Source: Burkholderia sp. E7m39 (GTDB taxonomy: Bacteria > Pseudomonadota > Gammaproteobacteria > Burkholderiales > Burkholderiaceae). From it: a DNA stretch of 58,595 bases. Location: contig BBSL01000227.1 in the NCBI GenBank assembly GCA_001319865.1, positions 1 to 58,595 of the forward strand. The letters run 5' to 3'. Every line of letters starts with the position of its first letter. Within the stretch, counting starts at the first letter, position 1. Under the pieces are notes generated by a model. That model had not been told where the DNA came from, made no database searches, and saw nothing but the letters and a program-made list of their open reading frames with translations. Both the position numbers and the translations under genes were made by a program. Positions 51,282 to 58,595 of the stretch are shown piece after piece.

Positions 51282-52897
51282 TGATGCAGCAGCCGCTGCT
51301 GGTCGCATCGTTGCTGATGCATGCGGAACGCCATCATGGCGGGCAGGAAATCGTGTCGCGGCGGGTCGAAGGCGACATTCACCGCTACACGTATCGCGAT
51401 CTCGCGTGCCGTGCTCGGCGCATGGCCAATGCGCTCGCGGCCCTCGATATAGCGCGCGGAGACCGCGTCGCGACGCTCGCGTGGAATGGCTACCGGCACA
51501 TGGAGCTGTACTTCGCGGCGTCGGGTTCCGGCGCCGTGCTGCACACGCTCAATCCGCGTCTGCATGTCGATCAGCTCGCCTACATCATCGAACACGCCGA
51601 GGACCGCGTCATATTTTTCGACTTGACGTTCCTTGCGCTGATCGAGAGCGTCGCGCCGCGCGTCAAGAGCCCGAAGATTTTCGTCGCCATGACGGATCGG
51701 GCGCACATGCCGCAGGCGCACAGCCTGTCGACGATGCTGTTGTGCTACGAAGACCTGATCGACCTGCACGATGACGCGTTCGAGTGGCCACTGCTCGACG
51801 AGAACAGCGCGTCGTCGCTGTGCTACACGTCGGGCACGACGGGCCATCCGAAGGGCGTGCTGTACAGCCATCGGTCGACGGTCCTTCACACGTACGCGGC
51901 GGCGTTGCCCGATTCGCTGAACTGCTCGGCGCGCGACGTGATTCTGCCCGTCGTGCCGATGTTCCATGTGAACGCGTGGGGGCTGCCGTATATCGCCTGC
52001 ATGGTCGGCGCGAAGCTGGTGTTTCCGGGGCCGGCGCTCGACGGCAAGTCGCTTTACGAACTGATCGAAGGCGAGCGCGTCACGCTGTCGGCGGGCGTGC
52101 CGACCGTCTGGCAAGGGCTGCTCACGCACGTCGACACGATCAAGGGTGCGTTTTCCTGCATGCGTCGCACGATCGTAGGCGGCGCACCCTGCACGACGGC
52201 GATGACGGCGGAGTTCAGGGAACATCATCGCGTCGAGGTATTGCACGCGTGGGGCATGACGGAGCTGAGTCCCGTCGGCACCGTGTGCAGTCTGAAGGCT
52301 CATCAGTTGACGCTGCCCATCAGCGAACGGTACGCCGTTCTGGCGAAACAGGGACGCTCGGTGTTCGGCATCGACATGAAGATCGTCGGCCCGGACGGCG
52401 AAGCGCTGCCGTGGGACGGCAAGGCCGCCGGCGATCTGATGGTGCGCGGGCATTGGGTCGCACAGCAGTACTTCGGCAACGACGGCGCGCGCACGCTGCG
52501 CGACGGCTGGTTTCCGACGGGCGACATCGCGAAGATCGACGCCGACGGCTTCATGCAGATCACCGACCGCAGCAAGGACGTCATCAAGTCCGGCGGCGAA
52601 TGGATCAGCTCGACCGATATCGAGAACGTCGCGTGCCTGCACCCCGACGTCGCGACGGCTGTGTGCATTGCCGCGCGTCATCCGAAATGGGACGAACGGC
52701 CGCTGCTGCTGATCGTCAGGAAGCCGGGCAGCGGGCTGGATGCGGATGGTCTGCTTGCCTTCTTCGACGGTCGCGTGGCGCGCTGGTGGAAACCCGATGC
52801 CGTGGTTTTCGTGGATACCGTGCCCATGGGCGCGACGGGCAAAGTACTCAAGAACCAGTTAAGAGAGCAGTTCGCGGATTTTTATCTGACGGCATAA
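51269..52897 (+). CDS. AMP-binding acyl-CoA synthetase
   Basis: 542 residues of the medium/long-chain fatty-acyl-CoA ligase type. ATP-binding [24 protein letters not shown], the hinge [16 protein letters not shown] and the catalytic Lys region [11 protein letters not shown] are all intact, so it should form acyl-adenylate and the CoA thioester. The start at 51269 follows GGGAG and overlaps the Rieske stop, indicating coupling. It probably activates the carboxylate handled by the upstream enzymes before beta-oxidation or BKACE cleavage. Confidence 0.92.
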   Translation: MQGLMMQQPLLVASLLMHAERHHGGQEIVSRRVEGDIHRYTYRDLACRARRMANALAALDIARGDRVATLAWNGYRHMELYFAASGSGAVLHTLNPRLHVDQLAYIIEHAEDRVIFFDLTFLALIESVAPRVKSPKIFVAMTDRAHMPQAHSLSTMLLCYEDLIDLHDDAFEWPLLDENSASSLCYTSGTTGHPKGVLYSHRSTVLHTYAAALPDSLNCSARDVILPVVPMFHVNAWGLPYIACMVGAKLVFPGPALDGKSLYELIEGERVTLSAGVPTVWQGLLTHVDTIKGAFSCMRRTIVGGAPCTTAMTAEFREHHRVEVLHAWGMTELSPVGTVCSLKAHQLTLPISERYAVLAKQGRSVFGIDMKIVGPDGEALPWDGKAAGDLMVRGHWVAQQYFGNDGARTLRDGWFPTGDIAKIDADGFMQITDRSKDVIKSGGEWISSTDIENVACLHPDVATAVCIAARHPKWDERPLLLIVRKPGSGLDADGLLAFFDGRVARWWKPDAVVFVDTVPMGATGKVLKNQLREQFADFYLTA

Positions 52898-52991
52898 GAC
52901 GTGAAGCAGGATCTGAGAGACGCAGTTCGTTAAATCAACGTTCAAATAATCAGCCGGAATCGCCCGGCACCGAGTAACTGGAGGAGACTAA

Positions 52992-54137
52992 ATGAAAATG
53001 AAGTTAGGCTGCGCGGCGGCGCTGGCGTTATGCGCCACGGCTGCCCACGCGCAAACGTCGGTCACGCTTTATGGCGTACTCGATACCGGCTTTCTGTACC
53101 AGAGCACATCCGCTGCGACGTTTCAGCCGCATGCGCCGAATCTGGGCCACACGTATCAGATGAAGGACGGCGGCATCTACGCGAGCTTCTGGGGGCTGAA
53201 GGGATCGGAGGACCTCGGCGGCGGCTACAAGATCAACTTCAAGCTGCAAGGCGTATTCAACACGACGAACGGCAGGTTCGGCCTGTCCGATACGCCCGGC
53301 ACGACGGCGATCTTCAACCAGTTCGCGACGGTCGGCGTGTCCAGTCCGTACGGCACGTTCGACGCCGGCCGGCAGATCATCCCGATGATCTACGCGATGG
53401 CTGAAACCGATGTGCGCGGCGCACAGTACTTCGGCAGTATCCTGACCGCCTGGCTCGGCATCAATCAGGCGGCGGGATGGCCGGGCACCAGCACTAACGC
53501 GCCGATCGGCGCGCTTTATGACAGCAATGCGCTCGTCTATAACTCGCCGAAGTTCTATGGTGCATCGGTCGCGCTCGAATATGCGCCGGGCGGCGTGGGT
53601 GGCCAGTTCCAGGGCGGCACGCGCGAGTCGGCCGTGCTCAAGTATTCGAACTACGGCTTGAATCTTTCGGCGGTCTATTACAACGGACACGATACCAATC
53701 CGTTCCCGTTGACGTATCCTGCCGCGCCCGCCGTGCCCGCAACCGGTCTTGCGAATAACCGCTTCTATTATTTCGGCGCGATGTACACCATCAGCGGATT
53801 CTCGTTCTCCGCGTCGTACGCGATCGGCAAGAATCCGGCGCATAGCAATACCGCGGACTTCGAAATGGCGTCGGGCGGCCTGGGTTATCAATTCAGTCCG
53901 CGTTTCAAGGTCACGTCGGGCTATTACTACCTGAAGGACAAGAACAATTCTTCGAATCATTCCAGCGAATTCGCCATTGGCGCGGAGTACAACCTGTCGC
54001 AGAGAACCAAGGCTTATGCGCAGGTCGGATATGTCGACAACAAGGGAACCATGAACCAGACGATCATCTATGGCGCACCCGTCGCGCCGGGTGTGTCGAC
54101 GACGGCTGCGATGCTCGGCATTCGCCACACGTTCTGA
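52992..54137 (+). CDS. Outer-membrane porin
   Basis: A 381-residue precursor. Signal peptide MKLGCAAALALCATAAHA, first strand TSVTLYGVLDTGFLYQ, YASFWGLKGSEDLGGGYKINFKLQGVFN and the C-terminal Phe (LGIRHTF) identify the Burkholderia-type general porin. GGAGGAG precedes Met 52992. Located 95 bases after the acyl-CoA ligase in the same direction, it is probably the outer-membrane entry for this operon's substrate. It differs clearly from the porin at 32021. Confidence 0.92.
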   Translation: MKMKLGCAAALALCATAAHAQTSVTLYGVLDTGFLYQSTSAATFQPHAPNLGHTYQMKDGGIYASFWGLKGSEDLGGGYKINFKLQGVFNTTNGRFGLSDTPGTTAIFNQFATVGVSSPYGTFDAGRQIIPMIYAMAETDVRGAQYFGSILTAWLGINQAAGWPGTSTNAPIGALYDSNALVYNSPKFYGASVALEYAPGGVGGQFQGGTRESAVLKYSNYGLNLSAVYYNGHDTNPFPLTYPAAPAVPATGLANNRFYYFGAMYTISGFSFSASYAIGKNPAHSNTADFEMASGGLGYQFSPRFKVTSGYYYLKDKNNSSNHSSEFAIGAEYNLSQRTKAYAQVGYVDNKGTMNQTIIYGAPVAPGVSTTAAMLGIRHTF

Positions 54138-54164
54138 TTTTCGATCGGCCTCAACGGAGTACAC

Positions 54165-54536
54165 ATGAAAACGATTTATACAGTTGGGCTGGTGTTCGCC
54201 GCCTTGATCATTTCGACGTCGATGGACGTGCTGGCGCAGCCCCAGTCGGCCAGCACGCCGGCAAGCGCCGCCGACGCATCCGCTACGTCCGCGCCCGTCA
54301 GCGGACGGAAGGCGGATCGCGCGCTGCGCCGGGCGGTGTATGCCGCCATCGTGAAGCAAAAGGACATCAATGCCGGCGATATCAGCGTCATTGCCAAAAA
54401 TGGCGCGGTGACATTGAATGGCACGGTGACGGATGCGTCCCAGATCGACCGGGTCGTGCAGATCGCGAAGGGCGTGCCGGGCGTGACGTCCGTGACCAAC
54501 AAGCTGGGCGTGAAGAAGCCCTTTGGGCAGATGTAA
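54165..54536 (+). CDS. Exported BON-domain protein
   Basis: 123 residues with a signal peptide (VGLVFAALIISTSMDVLAQ), an Ala/Ser-rich linker and one BON domain (LRRAVYAAIVKQKDINAGDISVIAKNGAVTLNGTVTDASQIDRVVQIAKGVPGVTSVTNKL). BON domains bind phospholipid or the envelope; such proteins help keep the outer membrane intact, as OsmY does. It starts 27 bases after the porin stop, so it may be read through from the operon. Confidence 0.88.
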   Translation: MKTIYTVGLVFAALIISTSMDVLAQPQSASTPASAADASATSAPVSGRKADRALRRAVYAAIVKQKDINAGDISVIAKNGAVTLNGTVTDASQIDRVVQIAKGVPGVTSVTNKLGVKKPFGQM

Positions 54537-54638
54537 ATCGCGACGCATTGGTGCAGGAGGCGAGGGGCGCGTGGCCGCTTTGCGGATTCAATATGGTCTA
54601 TAACTCAATCGTATTGAGCCGCGCCCCGGGCACGACGA

Positions 54639-55031
54639 ATGTACTTCAGGCGGCAACGAGAAACCTATAGCCGTTCCGAACGGCGGCAAGCGCCCGATGT
54701 GGCCGACGCAACCGATGGGCGCCGCGACCGCGACTGCCGACTTCATGCGCCGGGAAAGCTGTTGAGTATTCGCCAGGTACTTCAGGAAAACTATCGCGCG
54801 GAACTCAACAAGTGGACGCGCGATGACGTACTGATCGATTTTGGCCGTCCTTTCGAGACGTCCTATTTCCGCATGATGAAGCGCGAAGTATGGTCATACC
54901 GTTACGTCGAGAACAACGTGAATGACCTGATCTTCAACTTCTACGAAATCTCGCTGGTGCGGGCGGCGATGTCGGGCATGCGCTGTACTTCGAATCAAGG
55001 CGTAAGACGTGAAGGATTCACTACCAGGTGA
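54639..55031 (+). pseudogene. Probable remnant of a BamE/OmlA-like lipoprotein gene
   Basis: The middle of this frame (LQENYRAELNKWTRDDVLIDFGRPFETSYFRMMKREVWSYRYVENNVNDLIFNFY) resembles the small outer-membrane lipoproteins of the SmpA/OmlA type. The N-terminal ~45 residues are Arg/Asp-rich with no signal peptide or lipobox, and the C-terminal ~30 residues after NFY look out of frame. This suggests a decayed or frameshifted gene, although an intact oddity cannot be excluded. Confidence 0.45.
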
Positions 55032-55083
55032 ACGTTGCACCGAATAGACTGAGATGGAACGCGCGAGCAGAAAGGGGATTCTC

Positions 55084-55560
55084 ATGAACACACTCATCAA
55101 GCGTCGTATGTCGTTCATCACGGCAGCTGCGCTGCTATGTTGTCAGGCGATCGTGCAGGCTCAGCCCGTCGCCTATCCGGCCAAGGGGCAAAGCGCGCAG
55201 AAACAGCAGCAGGACCAGAGCGCATGCGCGTCGTGGGCAAAATCGCAGACGGGCGTCGATCCTGCCGCGGTGGCTGCAACGCCTCCGCCGCCGTCCGGCC
55301 CGGCTGTCGGTGGCGGCGAGCGGGTTGGCGGAGCAGCGCGCGGCGCTGCCGGCGGCGCTGTGATCGGCGCGATTGCCGGCGACGCGGGCAAGGGTGCCGC
55401 GATTGGTGCCGCCGCCGGAACCATGGGCGGCGGAATGCGTGCGCGCCAGAACCAGCGCGCGCAGCAGGCCAATGCCGAGACGCAGAAGCAGAACGCCATG
55501 GGCGCATTCAACCAGGCCTATTCTGCGTGCATGAGCGGCCGCGGCTACACGATGCACTGA
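55084..55560 (+). CDS. Exported glycine-zipper protein
   Basis: 158 residues: signal peptide (FITAAALLCCQAIVQAQ), a Gln-rich stretch, then a glycine zipper GGAARGAAGGAVIGAIAGDAGKGAAIGAAAGTMGGGMRAR and a C-terminal QAYSACMSGRGY. The YMGG/OmpA-like zipper pattern is common in small envelope proteins of this group. Two Cys in the mature part (SACASW, YSACMS) may pair. Met 55084 follows AAGGGG. Function unknown. Confidence 0.8.
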   Translation: MNTLIKRRMSFITAAALLCCQAIVQAQPVAYPAKGQSAQKQQQDQSACASWAKSQTGVDPAAVAATPPPPSGPAVGGGERVGGAARGAAGGAVIGAIAGDAGKGAAIGAAAGTMGGGMRARQNQRAQQANAETQKQNAMGAFNQAYSACMSGRGYTMH

Positions 55561-55605
55561 GCGCAAGCTCCGCCGACGGCGTGTATTCGACGCGTTCGTG
55601 ATTCG

Positions 55606-56643
55606 CTAGAAGCTCATCGCGAATCCGAAGGACACGCCGTGCACGTTGTTGCCGAACACGTAGCGCACCATCGCGCGCGTGCGCGTGATGATGACGGGAT
55701 ATCTGCTGCTGTCGAGTTCGAGGCCGACGCCCAATGACGTCAGATCGTTGAAGCCCAGCACACCCGCGCTATCGCCGAAGTAGTGCGAGTAAGCGGCTTC
55801 GAGCACGTAGCGCACGGGCCGGTCGAGTGCGTGAAGACCCGTTGGCGCGCGCCAGCGGGTCCACAGGCTGACCTGTTGCGCCGTGGCGGAACCCTGAACG
55901 GCCTCCGATGATCCGCCGAAACTGCGCAGATAGATATCCGTCGCGCGAAGTTCCGCGTCGATTTCGTAGTTCTCGCGGTAATGCTCGAAGTCGAGCATCA
56001 ATGATCCGCCATAACCGTAGGCGTCGAGCGAGCCGTTCTCGAGGAATTGCAGGTTGCTGTCCGTCACGCGATTGAAGATGGACTGCCCCACTTTCAGATC
56101 GCTCGACACCCGTCCGATCGTACCGTTGAGGATCGGACGGAGGACGAGTTCGTTGGTGATATGGAAATCCCACCCCAAGCCGACGGTGCCGCTAAACGTA
56201 TTCCATTTCGTGGGGACGGCGCGCTGCTCGGAGCCATCGGATGCAACGAAGATGGGATCATACCGGCTATAGGCCAGCGTGCCTTCCATATATAACGGAA
56301 ACGATTTGCTGAGCGTGAAGCCGCCGCCCAACTGCGTCTGGCCGAACCCGGGATTACCCGTGGTGCCGTTGTTGACGGACAGATTGCTGGTGGTGACGTC
56401 GGGCACCGTCGTGTACGTCATGACTGCCAGCACGGCGTCCGCGTGCTTTTTCACATTGCCGCCGACGATAGACGGGTTCGACAATGCCTGTGCATTCGAT
56501 GCGCCCGGCAGCAAGGCGGCAATCAGCGCGATGCATGTTGCAAGCGGCCAGGCTTGCAAAGTCTTCTGCCAACCATCAGAAGACGGAAGGCAATGATGCC
56601 AGTGATGCAGTAGAGCGAGAACGGCGGTGTGTCGACCCCGCAT
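55606..56643 (-). CDS. Outer-membrane beta-barrel protein
   Basis: 345 residues. It has a long leader with a hydrophobic core (LATCIALIAALLPGASNAQ), then ~12 amphipathic strands and a terminal Phe (GVSFGFAMSF), typical of an outer-membrane barrel. Strands such as QLGGGFTLSKSFPLYMEGTLAYSRYDPIF and GTVGLGWDFHITNELVLRPILNGTIG are Tyr/Gly-rich. It resembles autotransporter-like or solitary OMP barrels, with no passenger. The start at 56643 follows AAGGAG; the upstream Met at 56682 is less likely. Function unknown. Confidence 0.82.
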   Translation of the reverse strand: MRGRHTAVLALLHHWHHCLPSSDGWQKTLQAWPLATCIALIAALLPGASNAQALSNPSIVGGNVKKHADAVLAVMTYTTVPDVTTSNLSVNNGTTGNPGFGQTQLGGGFTLSKSFPLYMEGTLAYSRYDPIFVASDGSEQRAVPTKWNTFSGTVGLGWDFHITNELVLRPILNGTIGRVSSDLKVGQSIFNRVTDSNLQFLENGSLDAYGYGGSLMLDFEHYRENYEIDAELRATDIYLRSFGGSSEAVQGSATAQQVSLWTRWRAPTGLHALDRPVRYVLEAAYSHYFGDSAGVLGFNDLTSLGVGLELDSSRYPVIITRTRAMVRYVFGNNVHGVSFGFAMSF

Positions 56644-57271
56644 AGAACACTCCTTCTTGTGGAGGGTTGTTCGCACTTCCATTGCTATCGGTCAAAACCA
56701 CGCGGGGCCGCAGGTTAGATCTGAAAAGCACGACGTGGCGGGTGTACAAAGCGCCTTGCGGCAATGGCTTGCATGATCCATTTTCCGCTTTGCATGAAAC
56801 CTGTTGACGGTACCAGGCAGGACGATCTTTTGATCGTAGGAAACTTTCGCGTTCACCAAAAAGCGAGATGACCACTGCCTGTTCGTCGGTCGGATCATTT
56901 AAAAACGATTCCTGTTCAGGGGCGGCTGCTTCCATTTTCAGAATTCATTCGCTGAACATCACCTTGTCATTCAGCGCGTTTGTGGTCCGTGTTGCACCAG
57001 ACCGTCTCATTCGAATGGTGCAACTTTCACCTTCATGGAAAAGAAGCGGCTTAGTGCCTATAGTATCCATGCATGGCTGAATGCATACTATAGTGGCGCG
57101 GTGTGGCTTTGGCCATCGTCTTTTCTCTGGCTTGGCATGCTGCTGAAACACGTATTCCAGACGGCGCAGGTGCGCTGACGGTCCGTCCTGCCACCCTGCG
57201 AATCAGCGCTGGCAATCTATCTGAAGCGCGTTGTCGGCGTAACAAGACAGTCTCTTGTGAGGAGGCACGGG
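56644..57271. other. Long intergenic region with an AT-rich palindrome
   Basis: 628 bases without a convincing gene separate the divergent barrel and AI-2E genes; base composition is AT-richer than around it. A 9-base inverted repeat (CTATAGTAT, 57058; ATACTATAG, 57093) encloses CCATGCATGG. The region probably holds the promoters of both genes. Short open frames here have no start signals or domains. Confidence 0.5.
57058..57093. promoter_or_regulatory. AT-rich inverted repeat upstream of the AI-2E gene
   Basis: CTATAGTAT (57058-57066) and ATACTATAG (57085-57093) are exact reverse complements around an inner palindrome CCATGCATGG. It lies ~180 bases before the transporter start. It could be a regulator site; there is no T-run to suggest a terminator. 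Confidence 0.45.
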
Positions 57272-58375
57272 ATGTTGCCTACCGCGATCACGCAACGCAC
57301 GTTGTCAAGAGAGTTGCTCGATGTCCTGATCCGTGCCGGACTCATCGCAGTTCTGGCCGTTTTCTGTTTCCGGATCTTTTTCCCATTCTTCAATCTGATG
57401 GTCTGGGCCGTCATTCTCGCGGTGACGCTGTATCCGCTGCAGACGATGCTCAGAGGACCGCTTGCCGGCAAGGACGGATTGATTGCGACGCTGATCATTC
57501 TTGTGGCGTTCGCTGTCATTCTCGTGCCGACCTATCTGCTTGGCGTCGCCGTGGCCAGTTCGATCGAACGCGCGATGGCGGTATTTCGCAGCGGCAGCTT
57601 CCGCATTCCGCCGCCTGCCGAGTCGGTGGCGGCCTGGCCTCTGGTGGGCCAGCGCATTTACGACTTCTGGGCGCAGGCTTCGACGGATCTCACGGGCCTC
57701 GCGCAAAAATTCGCGCCGCAACTCAAGGAGGTCGGTCTCGGGGTGCTCGGCATGGTCACGGGGCTCGGTGCGGGGCTGCTGGTGTTCTTCTTCGCGCTGA
57801 TCGTCGCCGGCATTCTGATGGCGCACGGCGAAAAGGGCTATCGCAGCACGGTGCAGATCGCATCGCGCATTTCCGGACCCGACAACGGCCCGCAAATCGC
57901 CGATCTGTGCACGTCCACCATTCGCGCGGTGGCTCAGGGCGTCGTGGGAATCGCGTTCATCCAGATGCTGCTGATCGGCGTCGCGTTCATCGTGATGGGC
58001 ATTCCCGGCGCGGGGCTGCTGGCGCTCGCCGTGCTGCTGATCGGCATCATGCAGCTGCCGGCCACATTGATTACTGTTCCCGTCATTATCTTCGTGATCG
58101 TTACGCGCGGCGTAGACACGGCGACGGTGATCTTCTCGGTCTATGTCTTCGTCGCCGGTCTCGCCGACAACGTGCTCAAACCGCTGCTGCTGGGGCGAGG
58201 CGTCGCCGTGCCGATGCCCGTCGTACTGATCGGGGCGCTCGGCGGCATGGTGACGGGCGGCGTGGTCGGGCTCTTCATTGGTCCCGTGATGCTCGCGGTG
58301 GCCTATCAACTCTTCTGGCGATGGGTCAGGGATCAGCCGGAGGCCGTGCAGTGCCAGAAACAGAACCGGCCTTGA
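57272..58375 (+). CDS. AI-2E-family transporter
   Basis: 367 residues, about eight transmembrane helices, of the family once named for autoinducer-2 export and now including Na+/H+ antiporters and other solute carriers. Blocks: FFNLMVWAVILAVTLYPLQTML, GMVTGLGAGLLVFFFALIVAGILMAHGEKGYR and the conserved GIPGAGLLALAVLLIGIMQLPATLITVPVI. Start at 57272 follows GAGGAGG; the GTG at 57257 is too close to that site. The substrate is unknown. An efflux lipoprotein starts 18 bases later. Confidence 0.88.
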   Translation: MLPTAITQRTLSRELLDVLIRAGLIAVLAVFCFRIFFPFFNLMVWAVILAVTLYPLQTMLRGPLAGKDGLIATLIILVAFAVILVPTYLLGVAVASSIERAMAVFRSGSFRIPPPAESVAAWPLVGQRIYDFWAQASTDLTGLAQKFAPQLKEVGLGVLGMVTGLGAGLLVFFFALIVAGILMAHGEKGYRSTVQIASRISGPDNGPQIADLCTSTIRAVAQGVVGIAFIQMLLIGVAFIVMGIPGAGLLALAVLLIGIMQLPATLITVPVIIFVIVTRGVDTATVIFSVYVFVAGLADNVLKPLLLGRGVAVPMPVVLIGALGGMVTGGVVGLFIGPVMLAVAYQLFWRWVRDQPEAVQCQKQNRP

Positions 58376-58393
58376 CGCCGCGGGGACGACGCC

Positions 58394-58595
58394 GTGCCAC
58401 CTGTAATGAGTCGATGCGGGGCGGCGCTGGTCGGGGCGGGTTGCATCATCGGAGGATTTGCCGCGCTGAGCGGTTGCATGCGCGTGGGGCCTGACTTTCA
58501 GCCGCAGCACGAGCGCTGGAGCGAACAATGGACCAGCGCATCGATCGAGCAGGTCACGCAGCAGGCCGCGCAACCCGATGTGCGCCAATGGTGGC
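58394..58595 (+). CDS. NodT-type RND outer-membrane efflux lipoprotein, 3' end outside window
   Basis: The first ~67 residues of an outer-membrane factor: hydrophobic leader with lipobox LSGC (Cys then MRVGPDFQP). The VGPDF after the lipid Cys is the usual beginning of OprM/NodT-family efflux channels. A GTG at 58394 with GGGGA upstream is preferred to the ATG at 58406 for spacing. The adaptor and pump genes, if any, lie beyond the window. Confidence 0.8.
   Translation, partial: MPPVMSRCGAALVGAGCIIGGFAALSGCMRVGPDFQPQHERWSEQWTSASIEQVTQQAAQPDVRQWW

Noticed and set aside
50894..52681. 595-codon open frame antisense to the Rieske and CoA-ligase genes
   Set aside because: Both sense genes have complete family motifs; the antisense frame is compositional.
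54604..54618. CTCAAT-CGT-ATTGAG inverted repeat as a terminator
   Set aside because: Weak AT-rich stem without a T-run; probably incidental or part of a promoter.
1..58595. Mobile elements, tRNA-linked islands or prophage
   Set aside because: No transposase, integrase, tRNA or phage structural genes were seen; gene style is uniform across the window.

Overview
The window is high-GC, densely packed DNA with the gene content of a Burkholderiaceae member, most likely a Paraburkholderia or Caballeronia relative. The signs are Burkholderia-type porins, many LysR/AraC/IclR regulators next to small catabolic operons, class I PHA synthase, a sigma-F/NrsF/MXKDX-repeat cluster and a BKACE operon. It looks like accessory-metabolism chromosome (often the second replicon in this group). 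I see no tRNA, rRNA, insertion sequence, prophage or CRISPR array. The genus call is inference from gene families, not from a marker gene.

Layout. 1-9.3 kb: the 3' part of a GGDEF/EAL protein, an acyltransferase, small secreted proteins, periplasmic trehalase, a FUSC transporter and a rubredoxin with an N-terminal extension. 9.3-14 kb: two LysR regulators and an acetamidase/formamidase-family enzyme, divergent from a creatininase-family amidohydrolase; the gap between them holds two matching palindromes. 14-18.4 kb: nitronate monooxygenase plus MOSC protein, a 4-oxalocrotonate-tautomerase homologue, an SDR gene broken by an internal deletion, and an LLM flavin oxidoreductase. 18.7-25 kb: DUF485-ActP symporter pair, cytochrome b561 plus a second nitronate monooxygenase, LysR, DUF2784 and a divergent MFS/LysR pair.

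26.2-29 kb: an AraC regulator convergent with SDR, SnoaL-like and cupin genes; the cupin closely resembles acetylacetone-cleaving dioxygenase Dke1. 29.1-34.6 kb: RidA, IclR, a SelA-like PLP enzyme whose last ~50 codons lie in the -1 frame behind a T-TTT-TTC slippery heptamer, a porin and a GntP permease, together a likely amino-acid or sugar-acid ammonia-lyase module. 34.7-36.5 kb: an old-yellow-enzyme reductase divergent from an Rrf2 regulator, with two matched operator palindromes. 36.6-40 kb: ECF sigma factor with its NrsF-type anti-sigma, divergent from a cytochrome b/molybdopterin oxidoreductase/MXKDX operon; both directions carry an identical GTAACC-N16-CGAA promoter. 40-45.7 kb: MarR, a ClC antiporter, and a phaJ-phaC operon with an AraC regulator.

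45.9-54.1 kb: a long co-directional run of BKACE, MFS, quinone oxidoreductase, TauD-type dioxygenase, serine hydrolase, Rieske protein, acyl-CoA ligase and porin, divergent from an AraC gene. It contains all the parts for uptake, oxygenation, CoA activation and C-C cleavage of an unknown substrate, and is my best candidate for an undescribed pathway. 54.1-58.6 kb: small envelope proteins, an outer-membrane beta-barrel, an AI-2E-family transporter and the start of a NodT-type efflux lipoprotein cut by the window end.

A recurring feature is short tandem repeats (three sets with ~8-bp period, one of 14 bp) just downstream of stop codons.
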